Assembly: GCA_938083085.1 (NCBI GenBank)
Contig: CALLKX010000024.1
Coordinates: 29,393 to 93,392, forward strand
Origin: an uncultured bacterium
Lineage (GTDB): Bacteria > Planctomycetota > UBA1135 > GCA-002686595
Direction: 5' to 3'
Length of the DNA stretch: 64,000 nucleotides
In this document: positions 17,846 to 26,932 of the stretch, piece by piece
How the letters are laid out: each line of letters starts with the position of its first letter
How positions within the stretch are numbered: position 1 is the first letter of the stretch
Position numbers and translations under genes: made by a program
The notes under the pieces: generated by a model
Seen by the model: the letters and a program-made list of their open reading frames with translations, nothing else
Database searches by the model: none
Told to the model about the DNA's origin: nothing

Positions 17846-20800
17846 ATGACCCAACGAGAGCAGAAGGGCTTCTTTGGCCTCACCGTCTCACGCCCCATCG
17901 CCATGGGGGTGCTCTTCGTCACGCTGGTGCTGATGGGCGTGATCGCCTACGGGCGGATCCCCCTGCAGCTGTTCCCTGGGGGCCTCTCGGGGACGCGGTT
18001 CACCATCTTCGTGCCGAACCCCGGCGCCAACGCGCAGGAGAACGTGGACAAGGTGGCCCGGGTGCTCGAGGAGCAGTTCCGGACCCTGTCCGGCATCGAC
18101 GAGATCTCATCGAGCTCGTCGAACGATCAGGTGCGCTTCAGGGTCAAGTTCAACGGCGAGGCAGAGACCGAGCTCGCCAAGGCCGAGCTCCGCGACCGGA
18201 TCGAACGGGCCCGCCCCGACCTGCCCGAGACGGTCGAACAGGTCTGGATCTGGGCGAGCGACGATGGCGACCTCCCCATCATGTGGTTCGCCGCTGTGGC
18301 CGAGGAGCGCTCCGACAACGCCGCGGTCCTGGTGGACAAGTACGTCCAGAAGGGCCTCGAGGCCGTCGACGGGGTCAGCCGCGTCAACATCTTCGGGCTC
18401 CTTGACGACTCCATCCGAATCTTCCTCGACGAGGACAAGGTCGCCGCAGCGCGCCTCGACATCTCCGGGGTGATCAGCGGCCTCGCGTCCGACAACTTCG
18501 CGGAACCCCTCGGCGAGATCAGCGAGGGCGGCAAGGAGTTCCTGCTGCGCTCCGACATGCGCTTCAAGGACCTGGATGACATCCGCGAGTATCCGGTCCG
18601 CCCGGGTCTGCGCATCAAGGACATCGCCACCGTCGAGCGCGTCAACTCCGTCCGCGATCAGATCACCCGGATCGACGGCGGCTACGCCTACTACGGCCTG
18701 GTCCAGAAGGAGGGCAGCGCCAACGTCGTGGAGGTCGGGCGCGCCCTCGAGGCCAAGATGGCCGAGATCCAGAACGACCCGAGGGTCTCGGGCAGGATCT
18801 CCACCACGGTCTTCTTCAACCAGGCGGACTTCATCGAGGGCTCCATCGAGCGCCTCGAGAACACGGCCGTGCAAGGGGGCGGGCTCGCGATCCTCGTCCT
18901 GTTCATGTTCCTCCGTCGGGCCCGCATGACCCTCTGCGTGGCCCTCTGCATCCCGGTCTCCGCGCTGCTCGCCATTGCCTTCGAGGCCGCGCGCGGCGGA
19001 TCCTTCAATGTCCTCTCGATGACGGGCTTGACCCTCGGGATCGGGATGCTCGTAGACAACGCGGTGGTGGTCATCGAGAGCATCGCTCGCCAGCGCGACC
19101 AGGGGAAGTCGCCGCACACCGCAGCGGTCCTCGGCGCGCGGGACGTGGGCCTCGCCGTCGGCCTGGCCACCATGACCTCGGTGGTCGTCTTCCTCCCGCT
19201 GATCTTCATGGGAGGTCAGCGCATCAGCATCATGCTGCAGGCCATGGGCGTCCCCCTCTGCGCCTCGCTGGTGTTCAGCCTGCTCATCGCCCTGGTCTTC
19301 ATCCCGACGGCGTCGGCCCGCGCCCTCGGAGACCGCCCCGCCTGGGCCGAGCGCCTCGGCGCCATCGCCGCGCCCGTCGCGGCCCTCCCCACTCGCCTCA
19401 TCGCCTTCGCCATCGGCGCCCTGCGGTTCGCCTGGTATGGAGTCCTGCGCGGGCTCCACGCCGTCGAACGGCCCCTGCTCCGGGTGGTGGCGAGCCCCCT
19501 GCGCTGGCCGCTGGCCGCTGGCGCCGCTTACCTCGCCTACGTCCGCTTCTCCAGCTCGAGCGAGGCTGTCGCCGCCGGCGAGCGGCTCGCCGCACTCGGC
19601 GTCCCCGGGCGCATGAGCGGCACGCTCGTGGGTGCCGCCCTCCCTGCGGTCGTGGCCTGCGCCCTGGCCCTGCTCCTGCTCCTTTGGGTCGCCCCGGTAC
19701 TCAAGCGGCGGGGCCAACGCCCGCCCGCTCGCCCCGAGCGCTTTGTGCCCGGCGGCACGTCCATCGTCGCCTGGGCTCAGGCGCTCAACCGGTCTCTGCT
19801 CACCTGGACCCTCGCGCACCGCTGGCAGGCCAGCCTGCTCTCCGTTGCCGCGCTCCTGTCCATCGTGGTCCCCTGGGGCAACACCACCGTCACGGCCTTC
19901 GGGGAGGACGAGGACACGAGCAAGCTTTCCTTCTGGGTGGACCTCGAGGACAACTTCACCCTCCGGGAGGCCAGCGATGAGATCGCCTCCTACGAGGAGT
20001 TTGTCGGCGGCTACAAGGAAGAGTTCGGCTTCCGAAACGTGATCGCGCGCTTCGATCCGGGGGGCGGCGAGGTCGAGATGCGGTGGCCCGAGCGGATCGC
20101 GCCGGACCAGCTCGACCTCTACCGGGCGCAGATTCGACGGGAGCTGCCGCGACAAGCCGGGCACCGCGTGTACTTCCGCGACAAGGCGGACGTGAGCGAC
20201 TCCTCGAAGCAATTCGTGAGCTTTGAGCTCCGGGGGCCCGACCCCGACCGCCTCCGCGAGCTCTCGGCGGAGGCCATCGCCGTACTCGAGCGAGTGCCGG
20301 GGCTGGAGGACGTCTCGGTGACCAGCGAAGACGCGCCCGACCAGCTCCTCCTTGACGTCGACGGAGACACCGCCTTCTCGTACGGGATCTCCTCCCGGTC
20401 CGCGCTCCAGAATGTCTCCTGGGCTCTCCGCGGAGCGCAGCTCCCGCGCTTCCAGGAGGAGGACCGCGAGGTCCCGATGATCATCGAGTACGACGACACG
20501 GTCTCAGCCGGGCTCGACACCCTGCGCGACCTGTCGATCTGGGGAACCCAGGGAGAGGTTGCGCTCGCGACGTTCACCGACGTCCGCTTCCAGCCGGCCC
20601 CCTCGAGGATCTCCCGCAAGAACGGCCAGATCAGCGAGGCCATCACCGCCAGGCTGTCCGATCCCGCGCGTCAGTCCGAGCTCGTCCGTGCCGGCTACGC
20701 GGCGCTCGATGGCCTCGACCTCCCGCGCGGCTACGAGCTCGGGCGAGACACGAGCGTGGTCGTGCAAGGGATGCAGGAGATGCGCGACCTGCAGAACGCC

Positions 20801-21376
20801 ATGCTGCTCTCGATCGTGCTGGTGTTCCTGCTCATGGGGATCCTCTTCGAGTCCCTGCTGCTCCCCCTCAGCGTGCTGACCACGATCCCCTTCGCCGTCC
20901 TCGGAGCCTTCTGGACGCTGTTTGTCTCTGGCACCCCGATGGACTCGATCGGCTGGATCGGGATCATCATTCTTGTGGGCGTGGTCGTGAACAACGGCAT
21001 CGTCCTCATCGACAAGATCCACCGCCTTCGCATCGATGAGCGCTACAGCCGGCAGGACGCGGTCATCGAGGGCGCGGGTGCCCGGGTCCGCCCCATCTTG
21101 ATGACCGCCCTCACCACCGTGGTCGGGCTGATGCCCATGGCGCTCGGGGAGGCCCCACCCCAGGGCATCGACTACCGGGCCCTGGCCACCTGCGTGGCCG
21201 GCGGCCTCGCGATCTGCACCTTCTTCACCCTCTGGGTCGTCCCCCTTGCCTACACCGTGATCGACGACCTCGCGTTGATCCTGAGCTGGTTGGGCCGACG
21301 CTCCTTCGCCCGGAAGGCGGCGCGCACCGGCGGCGAGCCGCCGCGTCCGGCCCTGGCGAGCCCGCGCGACGCGTGA
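17846..21376 (+). CDS. RND (AcrB/MdtC-type) efflux transporter, second of a pair
   Basis: 1176 residues. Begins 38 bases after the first pump and shares its plan: LTVSRPIAMGVLFVTLVL first helix, IPLQLFPGG, a TM4 motif GIGMLVDNAVVVIESIAR and GVVVNNGIVLIDKIHRLR with RVRPILMTALTTVVGLMP. The two pumps are clearly diverged, not a recent duplication. The central linker after TM6 is about 200 residues and holds two to three extra hydrophobic segments (for example AAYLAYVRF and LPAVVACALALLLLLWVA). The usual functional inference is a mixed trimer or two alternative pumps on one adaptor. Confidence 0.92.
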   Translation: MTQREQKGFFGLTVSRPIAMGVLFVTLVLMGVIAYGRIPLQLFPGGLSGTRFTIFVPNPGANAQENVDKVARVLEEQFRTLSGIDEISSSSSNDQVRFRVKFNGEAETELAKAELRDRIERARPDLPETVEQVWIWASDDGDLPIMWFAAVAEERSDNAAVLVDKYVQKGLEAVDGVSRVNIFGLLDDSIRIFLDEDKVAAARLDISGVISGLASDNFAEPLGEISEGGKEFLLRSDMRFKDLDDIREYPVRPGLRIKDIATVERVNSVRDQITRIDGGYAYYGLVQKEGSANVVEVGRALEAKMAEIQNDPRVSGRISTTVFFNQADFIEGSIERLENTAVQGGGLAILVLFMFLRRARMTLCVALCIPVSALLAIAFEAARGGSFNVLSMTGLTLGIGMLVDNAVVVIESIARQRDQGKSPHTAAVLGARDVGLAVGLATMTSVVVFLPLIFMGGQRISIMLQAMGVPLCASLVFSLLIALVFIPTASARALGDRPAWAERLGAIAAPVAALPTRLIAFAIGALRFAWYGVLRGLHAVERPLLRVVASPLRWPLAAGAAYLAYVRFSSSSEAVAAGERLAALGVPGRMSGTLVGAALPAVVACALALLLLLWVAPVLKRRGQRPPARPERFVPGGTSIVAWAQALNRSLLTWTLAHRWQASLLSVAALLSIVVPWGNTTVTAFGEDEDTSKLSFWVDLEDNFTLREASDEIASYEEFVGGYKEEFGFRNVIARFDPGGGEVEMRWPERIAPDQLDLYRAQIRRELPRQAGHRVYFRDKADVSDSSKQFVSFELRGPDPDRLRELSAEAIAVLERVPGLEDVSVTSEDAPDQLLLDVDGDTAFSYGISSRSALQNVSWALRGAQLPRFQEEDREVPMIIEYDDTVSAGLDTLRDLSIWGTQGEVALATFTDVRFQPAPSRISRKNGQISEAITARLSDPARQSELVRAGYAALDGLDLPRGYELGRDTSVVVQGMQEMRDLQNAMLLSIVLVFLLMGILFESLLLPLSVLTTIPFAVLGAFWTLFVSGTPMDSIGWIGIIILVGVVVNNGIVLIDKIHRLRIDERYSRQDAVIEGAGARVRPILMTALTTVVGLMPMALGEAPPQGIDYRALATCVAGGLAICTFFTLWVVPLAYTVIDDLALILSWLGRRSFARKAARTGGEPPRPALASPRDA

Positions 21377-21501
21377 CCGCAGGGAGGGGGGGCCCCGGGA
21401 CCGCGGACAAGTGAGGGACCGAGGTGCGGGCGGCCCCCGCCGCGCGTACACTCTGCGCCCGTCTCCCCCGGCTCTTTCTCTCCCCCACCCCGCCCCTCAC
21501 G

Positions 21502-22026
21502 ATGGCTCTCGATCCCAAGAGCGCTGCTCGCGATCTGATGCAACGCCCCGGCGTGCGCATTGGCGTCGCGATCTCACGGTTCCACGAGGACCTCACCGGC
21601 GCCATGCTGCGCTCGGCCGAGGCCGAGTTGCGCGCGGCGGGCATGGAGGAGGACGGGCTGCGGGTCGTCTGGGTCCCGGGCGCCTTCGAGCTCCCGCTCG
21701 TCGCCCGACGCCTCGCCCGCCGAGAAGACATCGACGCCGTGCTGTGCTTCGGGTTGGTGCTCACCGGAGAGACCACCCACGACCACTGGGTCGCCATGGG
21801 CGCCACCCAGGGGATCACCCAGGCCTCCCTTGAGACGGACACACCGATCCACTTCGGCGTCCTCACCTGTCAGACCCTCGAGCAGGCCAAGGCGAGGGCC
21901 CTCCCCTCCGATGAGGGCGGCGTCGAGGACAAGGGGCGGGAGGTCGCGCGCGCCGCGATCATGACCCTCGCCGCGCTCGACGAGGCCAGCGCCGGGGCCG
22001 CCCATGGCCGCCCCGCAGGCTTCTGA
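21502..22026 (+). CDS. ribH: 6,7-dimethyl-8-ribityllumazine synthase
   Basis: 174 residues. Condenses 5-amino-6-ribitylaminouracil with dihydroxybutanone phosphate, the penultimate step of riboflavin synthesis. Seen: RIGVAISRFHEDLTGAML near the N-terminus, PGAFELPLVARRLA, the phosphate/catalytic loop GLVLTGETTHDHW, and TPIHFGVLTCQTLEQAKAR. The ATG at 21502 gives the normal length. An open frame from a GTG at 21424 adds 26 low-quality residues. It overlaps nusB by 23 bases. No other rib genes are present here. Confidence 0.95.
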   Translation: MALDPKSAARDLMQRPGVRIGVAISRFHEDLTGAMLRSAEAELRAAGMEEDGLRVVWVPGAFELPLVARRLARREDIDAVLCFGLVLTGETTHDHWVAMGATQGITQASLETDTPIHFGVLTCQTLEQAKARALPSDEGGVEDKGREVARAAIMTLAALDEASAGAAHGRPAGF

Positions 22027-22471
22027 TCCCCCTCCTCCGGCTCCTCCATTGAAGAAACGCACTCGATCCAGAGAGCTCGCGCTCCAGTTCCTCTACCAGG
22101 TCGACCTCCTCGGCCCCGAGAAGGTGAACGACCTGACCAGCTTCCTGCAGGAGCAGGCCGAGGGCGGCGACGCCGAGACCACGCGCTACGCCCGTCTGCT
22201 CGTGGAGGGGACCCTGGACGCGACCCCCGAGCTGGACGCGGAGATCCAGCTTGTCGCCCAGAACTGGCAGGTTGACCGCATGGCTGTCATCGACCGCAAC
22301 GTGCTCCGCATGGCGGCGTTCGAGATCCTCCACTGCGACGAGATCCCGCCGAAGGTGGCGATCAACGAGGGCATCGAGCTGGGCAAGCGATTCTCCACCC
22401 AGAACTCTGGGGCCTTCATCAACGGCATCCTCGACAAGATCAAGAACCGCGCGAGCGAAGCGGAGCGCTGA
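22004..22471 (+). CDS. nusB: Transcription antitermination factor NusB
   Basis: 155 residues, all-helical RNA-binding protein of the rRNA antitermination complex, acting with NusE (S10) on boxA RNA. Seen: RSRELALQFLYQVDL at the N-terminus, and VDRMAVIDRNVLRMAAFEIL with IPPKVAINEGIELGKRFSTQNSGAFINGILDKI split over the C-terminal half, all conserved. It overlaps ribH and sits one base before ftsY, so the three genes are one transcription unit. Confidence 0.95.
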   Translation: MAAPQASDPPPPAPPLKKRTRSRELALQFLYQVDLLGPEKVNDLTSFLQEQAEGGDAETTRYARLLVEGTLDATPELDAEIQLVAQNWQVDRMAVIDRNVLRMAAFEILHCDEIPPKVAINEGIELGKRFSTQNSGAFINGILDKIKNRASEAER

Positions 22472-22472
22472 G

Positions 22473-23402
22473 ATGGGGCTGCTCGATCGATTCAAGCAGC
22501 GGCTCTCCAAGACCCGCGACGCGATCTCGGACGGGATCTCCGGCCTCTTCCGAGGCGGCCGTACGATCGACCAGCAGCTGCTCGACGAGCTGGAGGAGCT
22601 GCTCTACACGAGCGACCTCGGCTCCATCGCGTCCGACCTCACCGCCGAGCTCGCCAGGCTCCACAAGCGCGGCGAGCTCAAGGGCGAGGAGGACGTCAGG
22701 GTCGCGATGCGCAGCAAGCTCCTCGAGATCCTCGGGGACTGCAGTCAGCCTGAGCCCGAGTTCGCCAAGAAGCCGACCGTGATCCTCGTCGTAGGCGTCA
22801 ACGGCTCAGGTAAGACGACCTCGATCGCGAAGCTGGCGCACCGCTTCCAGCAGCAGGGCAAGTCGGTCATCCTCGGTGCCGGGGACACCTTCCGTGCCGC
22901 CGCCGCGGACCAGCTTCAAATCTGGGCCGAGCGCAACGGCGCGGCCATCGTCCGGCAGCACAGCGACAACGCGGACCCCGCGGCCGTCGCGTTCGACACC
23001 TGCGCGGCCGCCGAGGCGCGCGGCATGGACGTGGCGATCATCGACACCGCGGGGCGGCTGCACACCCAATCGAACCTGATGCAGGAGCTCGAGAAGGTCC
23101 GGCGCGTGATCGGCAAGAAGATCGAAGGCGCGCCCCACGAGACCTGGCTCGTGATCGACGGCACCAACGGCCAGAACGCCATCCGCCAGGCCAAGGAGTT
23201 CACCCGCTCGGTGGATGTGACCGGACTCATCGTCGCCAAGCTGGACGGCACAGCCCGCGGCGGCGCGATCTTCGGCATCCACCGCGAGCTGGGGCTCCCC
23301 GTGCGCTACATCGGCACGGGCGAGACCATGGAACTACTCGAGCGCTTCGACCCCGAGGCCTTCGTGGACGCGATCGTGACCCGAGCCGTGGGCTCGGCCT
23401 GA
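22473..23402 (+). CDS. ftsY: Signal recognition particle receptor FtsY
   Basis: 309 residues. GTPase that docks SRP-ribosome complexes at the membrane for co-translational insertion. The NG core is complete: N-domain helices 30-95, G1 GVNGSGKTT (108-116), DTFRAAAADQL, G3 DTAGRLHTQSNLM, the G4 region, where the usual TKLDG reads AKLDGTARGG, and closing GTGETMELLERFDPEAFVD. The acidic A domain of E. coli FtsY is absent, leaving a short amphipathic N-terminus (MGLLDRFKQRLSK), as in many bacteria. One odd point is LVIDGTNGQNAI, where most homologues have LVxDAxTGQNAx. Confidence 0.95.
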   Translation: MGLLDRFKQRLSKTRDAISDGISGLFRGGRTIDQQLLDELEELLYTSDLGSIASDLTAELARLHKRGELKGEEDVRVAMRSKLLEILGDCSQPEPEFAKKPTVILVVGVNGSGKTTSIAKLAHRFQQQGKSVILGAGDTFRAAAADQLQIWAERNGAAIVRQHSDNADPAAVAFDTCAAAEARGMDVAIIDTAGRLHTQSNLMQELEKVRRVIGKKIEGAPHETWLVIDGTNGQNAIRQAKEFTRSVDVTGLIVAKLDGTARGGAIFGIHRELGLPVRYIGTGETMELLERFDPEAFVDAIVTRAVGSA

Positions 23403-23442
23403 GCCACCTCGCCGCGGCTGCTCTGGCGAGCGCCTGACGCCA

Positions 23443-23498
23443 CCGCGGGTTCAGGGGCGAGCGCTGCCGCGGGTTCAGGAGCGGACGCTGCCGCGGGG
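23443..23498. repeat. 24-bp tandem repeat overlapping a stop codon
   Basis: Two 24-base units (23443-23466, 23467-23490) differing at three positions, followed by 8 bases of a third. The second unit contains the stop codon (TCA at 23475-23477) of the minus-strand gene, and the first carries the same TCA 24 bases further downstream, in the same frame. Confidence 0.75.
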
Positions 23499-24083
23499 GG
23501 CCCCGAAGAGGTCCCGCTGGGTCGCGACGAGGACGGCGAGGCCCATGGCCCCGATGATCGTGAAGACGACCCAGAGCGTGCGGCTGATGGCCCGCGCCGC
23601 CATGAAGTTCTTCGAGGGCTGACCGCTCAGGAAGGGCTCTCCCTGCGACCCCTCAGGGCCCCCCTTCAGGACCTCGAACTCGACAGTGAGCGGGTGCTCC
23701 CAGGACAGCCAGAGGGACCCGAAGCTCGCGAGACCGTCCGGTCCCGCCGTGGCGACCACGCGCTCACCGCCGGCGAGCGCCGCGAGCAGGGCGACGCCAT
23801 CGGCCGAGCGGTACTCCGCCTGCGCCGCGAGCTCCGCGCCGGGCTCCGCTCGGACGAAGAGGTGCGGCTGGCGCTGCTCTCCGGGCCAGGCGGTCTCAAC
23901 CCGTGTCCCTCCCAGGTCCAGGGTCCAGGAGGCCTCGCCGCCAGCCTCGAGCTGGAAGGGAGCCCCCACGACCTGCCGTAGCGCCTCCCGCTCGAGCCGA
24001 GCGTTGGAGACGTTGAGCAGGAACACGAACGTGAGCAGCGAGAGCCCCACGGTCAGGAGTGCGAGGAAGCGGAAGGCGACCAT
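23475..24083 (-). CDS. Hypothetical protein with two membrane helices
   Basis: 202 residues from the ATG at 24083 (a longer frame to 24263 overlaps the divergent gene and lacks protein-like sequence). Helix 1 is FRFLALLTVGLSLLTFVFLL near the start and helix 2 is VVFTIIGAMGLAVLVATQ near the C-terminus. Between them lies an approximately 140-residue domain rich in Leu, Glu and Gly with alternating beta-like strands, predicted to be periplasmic. No family is recognised. It is divergent from the O-antigen-ligase-like gene and convergent with ftsY. A 24-bp repeat covers its stop. Confidence 0.65.
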   Translation of the reverse strand: MVAFRFLALLTVGLSLLTFVFLLNVSNARLEREALRQVVGAPFQLEAGGEASWTLDLGGTRVETAWPGEQRQPHLFVRAEPGAELAAQAEYRSADGVALLAALAGGERVVATAGPDGLASFGSLWLSWEHPLTVEFEVLKGGPEGSQGEPFLSGQPSKNFMAARAISRTLWVVFTIIGAMGLAVLVATQRDLFGAPRGSVRS

Positions 24084-24261
24084 GGCGGGATCATGGGCTG
24101 GGCCGCCATGATCGCCCAAACAGGATCCCTCGATTCCTGACCGCGCGGGGAAGAACCCGCCGCCACAAGGGTCCAACGGACCACGCCAGCCCTTCGGCTG
24201 ACGCTTGATCTGGCGCCCCTCCGGCGGGAAGCTCTCACAAGGCCCACCACAGCCGCTCCCC

Positions 24262-26646
24262 ATGGAACCTTCTCAAACAGACGCCACCCTGGCCGGCGAG
24301 GGTTTCGAATCCCCTTCCCTGGACCGCCTCCAGGCCTGGCTGGTGCTGCTGCCCCTGGCCGTCCTCTGCTTCCCCGGGGAGCTGCTCTCCTTGGGCGGCG
24401 GGGCGCTGAGCCCCTTCCAGGGGGCGCCCGACACCACCTCCATTGGCGTCGGAATCACCGCCCTCTCCGCGATCCCCGCGGCGCTGCTCGCGACGCTCCG
24501 GGGGCGCGGTAGTCGCCTGCTCGGGCTGCCGCTCTTCTACATTGTCATCGCCTTCGCGGCGTACCACCTGCCCCGCGCCGCCGACGTCTTCGGAGCGTGG
24601 CGCTCGGTGACCGCCTTCGCCGCGGCCGCGGGCTGGGCCATCGCAGGCAGCGCCCTGGGCCCTGGCGGCCGCGCGGTCCTCGTGAAGGGCCTGCCCCTGA
24701 TCTGCCTCCTCCTCCTGATGGCCGCGTTCACCACCGACGGCGGCGCGGCGCTCGGTAACTCCGGGGACTTCTCCGAGGCCGCTCTCCCTGGCGCCATCCT
24801 CGGCGCTGGCCTCTTCCTGCGCGGCAAGGGCCCCCTCGCGGTCATGGGGCTCCTCACCCTGGGGCTGTTCGCGTTCGAGATCGGGACGATCCCGGTCTAC
24901 GCAGGGCTGCTCGGGCTGGGCGCCGCCGCGTTCGTCGCAGCAGCCGCGCTGCCCTTCGCGCCGGGCGGCGACGCCCAGCGGCTGAGCTGCGCCCGTCGAC
25001 TCCGACTGCTCTTGCTCGCGCTCCTCATCGGCCTCGCCCCGGCCGGCCTGCGACTCGCGACCGGTGGAGCAGAGCCCCCCGCTCCCGCCGAGGCCGCCTC
25101 CGCAGCACCGGCAGACAGCGCTGCCGGGAGCACCACCGGCGGCTTCGACTTCCGGGTCAAGACCTGGGCCCAGCTCCCGACCTTCCTGGAGGTCCACGCG
25201 CCGCTTGGCGCGGGACCTGGCCAGTTCCAGGCCGCGTTCCCTCCCTTCCGGGACCCCGCCGAGATCGAGGCCTCCTCCTTTGACCGTCGAGAGCCCACCC
25301 CCATCGAGGTGGAGCACGCCCACAACGACCCGATCACCGCACTCGCCGAGCTCGGGTTCGTGGGCGGCGGCGCCTTCATCCTGCTGCTCCTGCTCGCGCT
25401 TGTCCGGGCCGTGAGGTTGGTCACCCTCGGGGACGATGATCGGCGAGACCTGGCGCTCGCCACCATCGCGGTGCTCGCGAATTGCGCGGTGAACTCGCCC
25501 CTGCTCTACGGCCCGGTGGCCCCCCTGATCGGCTTCGTTCTGATCGGCACGGTCCTCGGACGCGACGGTCGAGCGGCTCAGGGAGAGGGGGGGTCCGAGC
25601 GAGCGAAGCTCATCAGCCAGCACTGGTACGAGCGCCTCGCCCCAGGCCTCGCGCTCCTTGCTCTCCTCCTGCTGTCGCCCCGGGCCATCTCCCTCGTTCG
25701 TTACGGGCGCGCCATGGCCGAGATCCCTGGCGCGCGGATCGTCTTGGACGATGGCCGGGAGAAGCTCGACGCCCAGAGGCTGAGCGCGATCCTCGACCGA
25801 GCAGGCGAGCACGCCCCCGAGAGCCCCATCGTCCTCGAGACGCGTCGGGCGCAGCTCGCCTCGACCGGCGCCCCCGCACAGCAACAGCGCGCCGCGCTCG
25901 AGCGATGGCTGCGCCGCAGGCCGCACAGCTTCGCCGCGCTCATGAACCTCGGGGTCCTCGAGGCGCGCGAGGGCAACTACGAGGCGGCCGAGGCGGCGTT
26001 CTACCGCGCGCTCCTGCTCGACCCCGGCTCCCCGGCCCTGATCCAGAACCTGGTGCGCCTCGCCTGCGATCGCCGCAGACCCGCCGACGTCGAAGAGGCA
26101 CTCCAGATGCTCTCCCAGCGCGGCCGACTTGACACCGCCTTCGTCCGCCAACTCGCCCTCGAGAAGACCCTCGAGGGGCGCCTACGGATCGCGGCCCCGC
26201 TGATGGCCAGCTGGCGCGCGGCCGAGGGGCTGGAGGCGATCGACCTCGACGACGCCAACGCCACCTACCGCGCTCAGAAGGACGCTGCCGCCCGAGGCGA
26301 AGCGGTCGAGCGGGACGCCTTCACGGTGGCGACCAAGGTGCGGTTCGGGTTCCAGGACCTGAGCAGCGGCAACGCTCAGCAGGCGGCCACCCAGTTCCGC
26401 CTCGCCTACCAGAAGGCCCGAGACGCTGGCGTGGACACGACGACCCTGCGGCTCCTGATGGCCGGCTCGTTCGCTGCCGCTGGCGACATCCCGGTCGCGA
26501 CGGGATGGATGGAGACAGGGCCGTTCCGGGGCATCGAGTACGTCTTCCTGCCCTACGAGGCCCGGCAGGCCCTCCTCAACGCGGGGCTGGTCCAGAGCAT
26601 GCCGCCCAGGATCGACCAGATCCCGATTCTCTCGAGCGACCGCTGA
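24262..26646 (+). CDS. O-antigen ligase/polymerase-like membrane protein with C-terminal TPR region
   Basis: 794 residues. The first 450 contain 10-12 membrane helices, with the Wzy_C-type periplasmic loop seen as LGAGPGQFQAAFPPFRDP and VEHAHNDPITALAELGFVGG, the hallmark of O-antigen ligases and exopolysaccharide polymerases. After another hydrophobic block (LALLALLLLSPRAISLV) come about 290 residues of TPR-like helices (ALMNLGVLEAREGNYEAAEAAFYRALLLDPGS). The fusion of a ligase-type core to TPRs is known from several phyla. Substrate unknown: lipid-linked O-antigen, exopolysaccharide or a glycoprotein glycan are all possible. No other glycan genes lie nearby. Confidence 0.85.
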   Translation: MEPSQTDATLAGEGFESPSLDRLQAWLVLLPLAVLCFPGELLSLGGGALSPFQGAPDTTSIGVGITALSAIPAALLATLRGRGSRLLGLPLFYIVIAFAAYHLPRAADVFGAWRSVTAFAAAAGWAIAGSALGPGGRAVLVKGLPLICLLLLMAAFTTDGGAALGNSGDFSEAALPGAILGAGLFLRGKGPLAVMGLLTLGLFAFEIGTIPVYAGLLGLGAAAFVAAAALPFAPGGDAQRLSCARRLRLLLLALLIGLAPAGLRLATGGAEPPAPAEAASAAPADSAAGSTTGGFDFRVKTWAQLPTFLEVHAPLGAGPGQFQAAFPPFRDPAEIEASSFDRREPTPIEVEHAHNDPITALAELGFVGGGAFILLLLLALVRAVRLVTLGDDDRRDLALATIAVLANCAVNSPLLYGPVAPLIGFVLIGTVLGRDGRAAQGEGGSERAKLISQHWYERLAPGLALLALLLLSPRAISLVRYGRAMAEIPGARIVLDDGREKLDAQRLSAILDRAGEHAPESPIVLETRRAQLASTGAPAQQQRAALERWLRRRPHSFAALMNLGVLEAREGNYEAAEAAFYRALLLDPGSPALIQNLVRLACDRRRPADVEEALQMLSQRGRLDTAFVRQLALEKTLEGRLRIAAPLMASWRAAEGLEAIDLDDANATYRAQKDAAARGEAVERDAFTVATKVRFGFQDLSSGNAQQAATQFRLAYQKARDAGVDTTTLRLLMAGSFAAAGDIPVATGWMETGPFRGIEYVFLPYEARQALLNAGLVQSMPPRIDQIPILSSDR

Positions 26647-26932
26647 GCTGGCCCCCGGCCCCCGGCCCTCGCTGCCAATCCCCCGGCCGCACGCCCATCA
26701 CACCCCCTACGGGCCAGCAGCCCCGCGCGCGGCGGGAGCCCTGGAGGACCAGAACCGCCAAAAAGGGGCATTAGCGGTACCGAGATGCGTATCCAGCGCC
26801 CGAAGATCACTTACGGGACACGCACCGGCCATTCTCCGCCTCGGTGAGGCGTCTGGTCCGCGCTCACCGCATGAGTGATTGGACGTAGGACCCTCGCGTC
26901 GCGCGATCACTTGACCCCAACGAACACCCACG
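26647..26932. promoter_or_regulatory. Upstream region of the two-component operon
   Basis: 286 bases with no gene. It is less GC-rich than its surroundings. An exact 8-base direct repeat GATCACTT occurs at 26805-26812 and 26905-26912, 100 bases apart, and a related AATCACT lies on the minus strand near 26873. Autoregulated response regulators often bind such direct repeats, but this is only a suggestion. Confidence 0.3.

Noticed and set aside
18107..20212. A 701-residue minus-strand frame opposite the second RND pump
   Set aside because: It is a composition-driven shadow rich in Glu/Gly/His, and the plus-strand pump has all family motifs.
24235..26151. A 638-residue minus-strand frame opposite the O-antigen-ligase-like gene
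   Set aside because: It is low-complexity Arg/Glu/Gly sequence with no motif, while the plus strand carries the ligase motif and TPRs.
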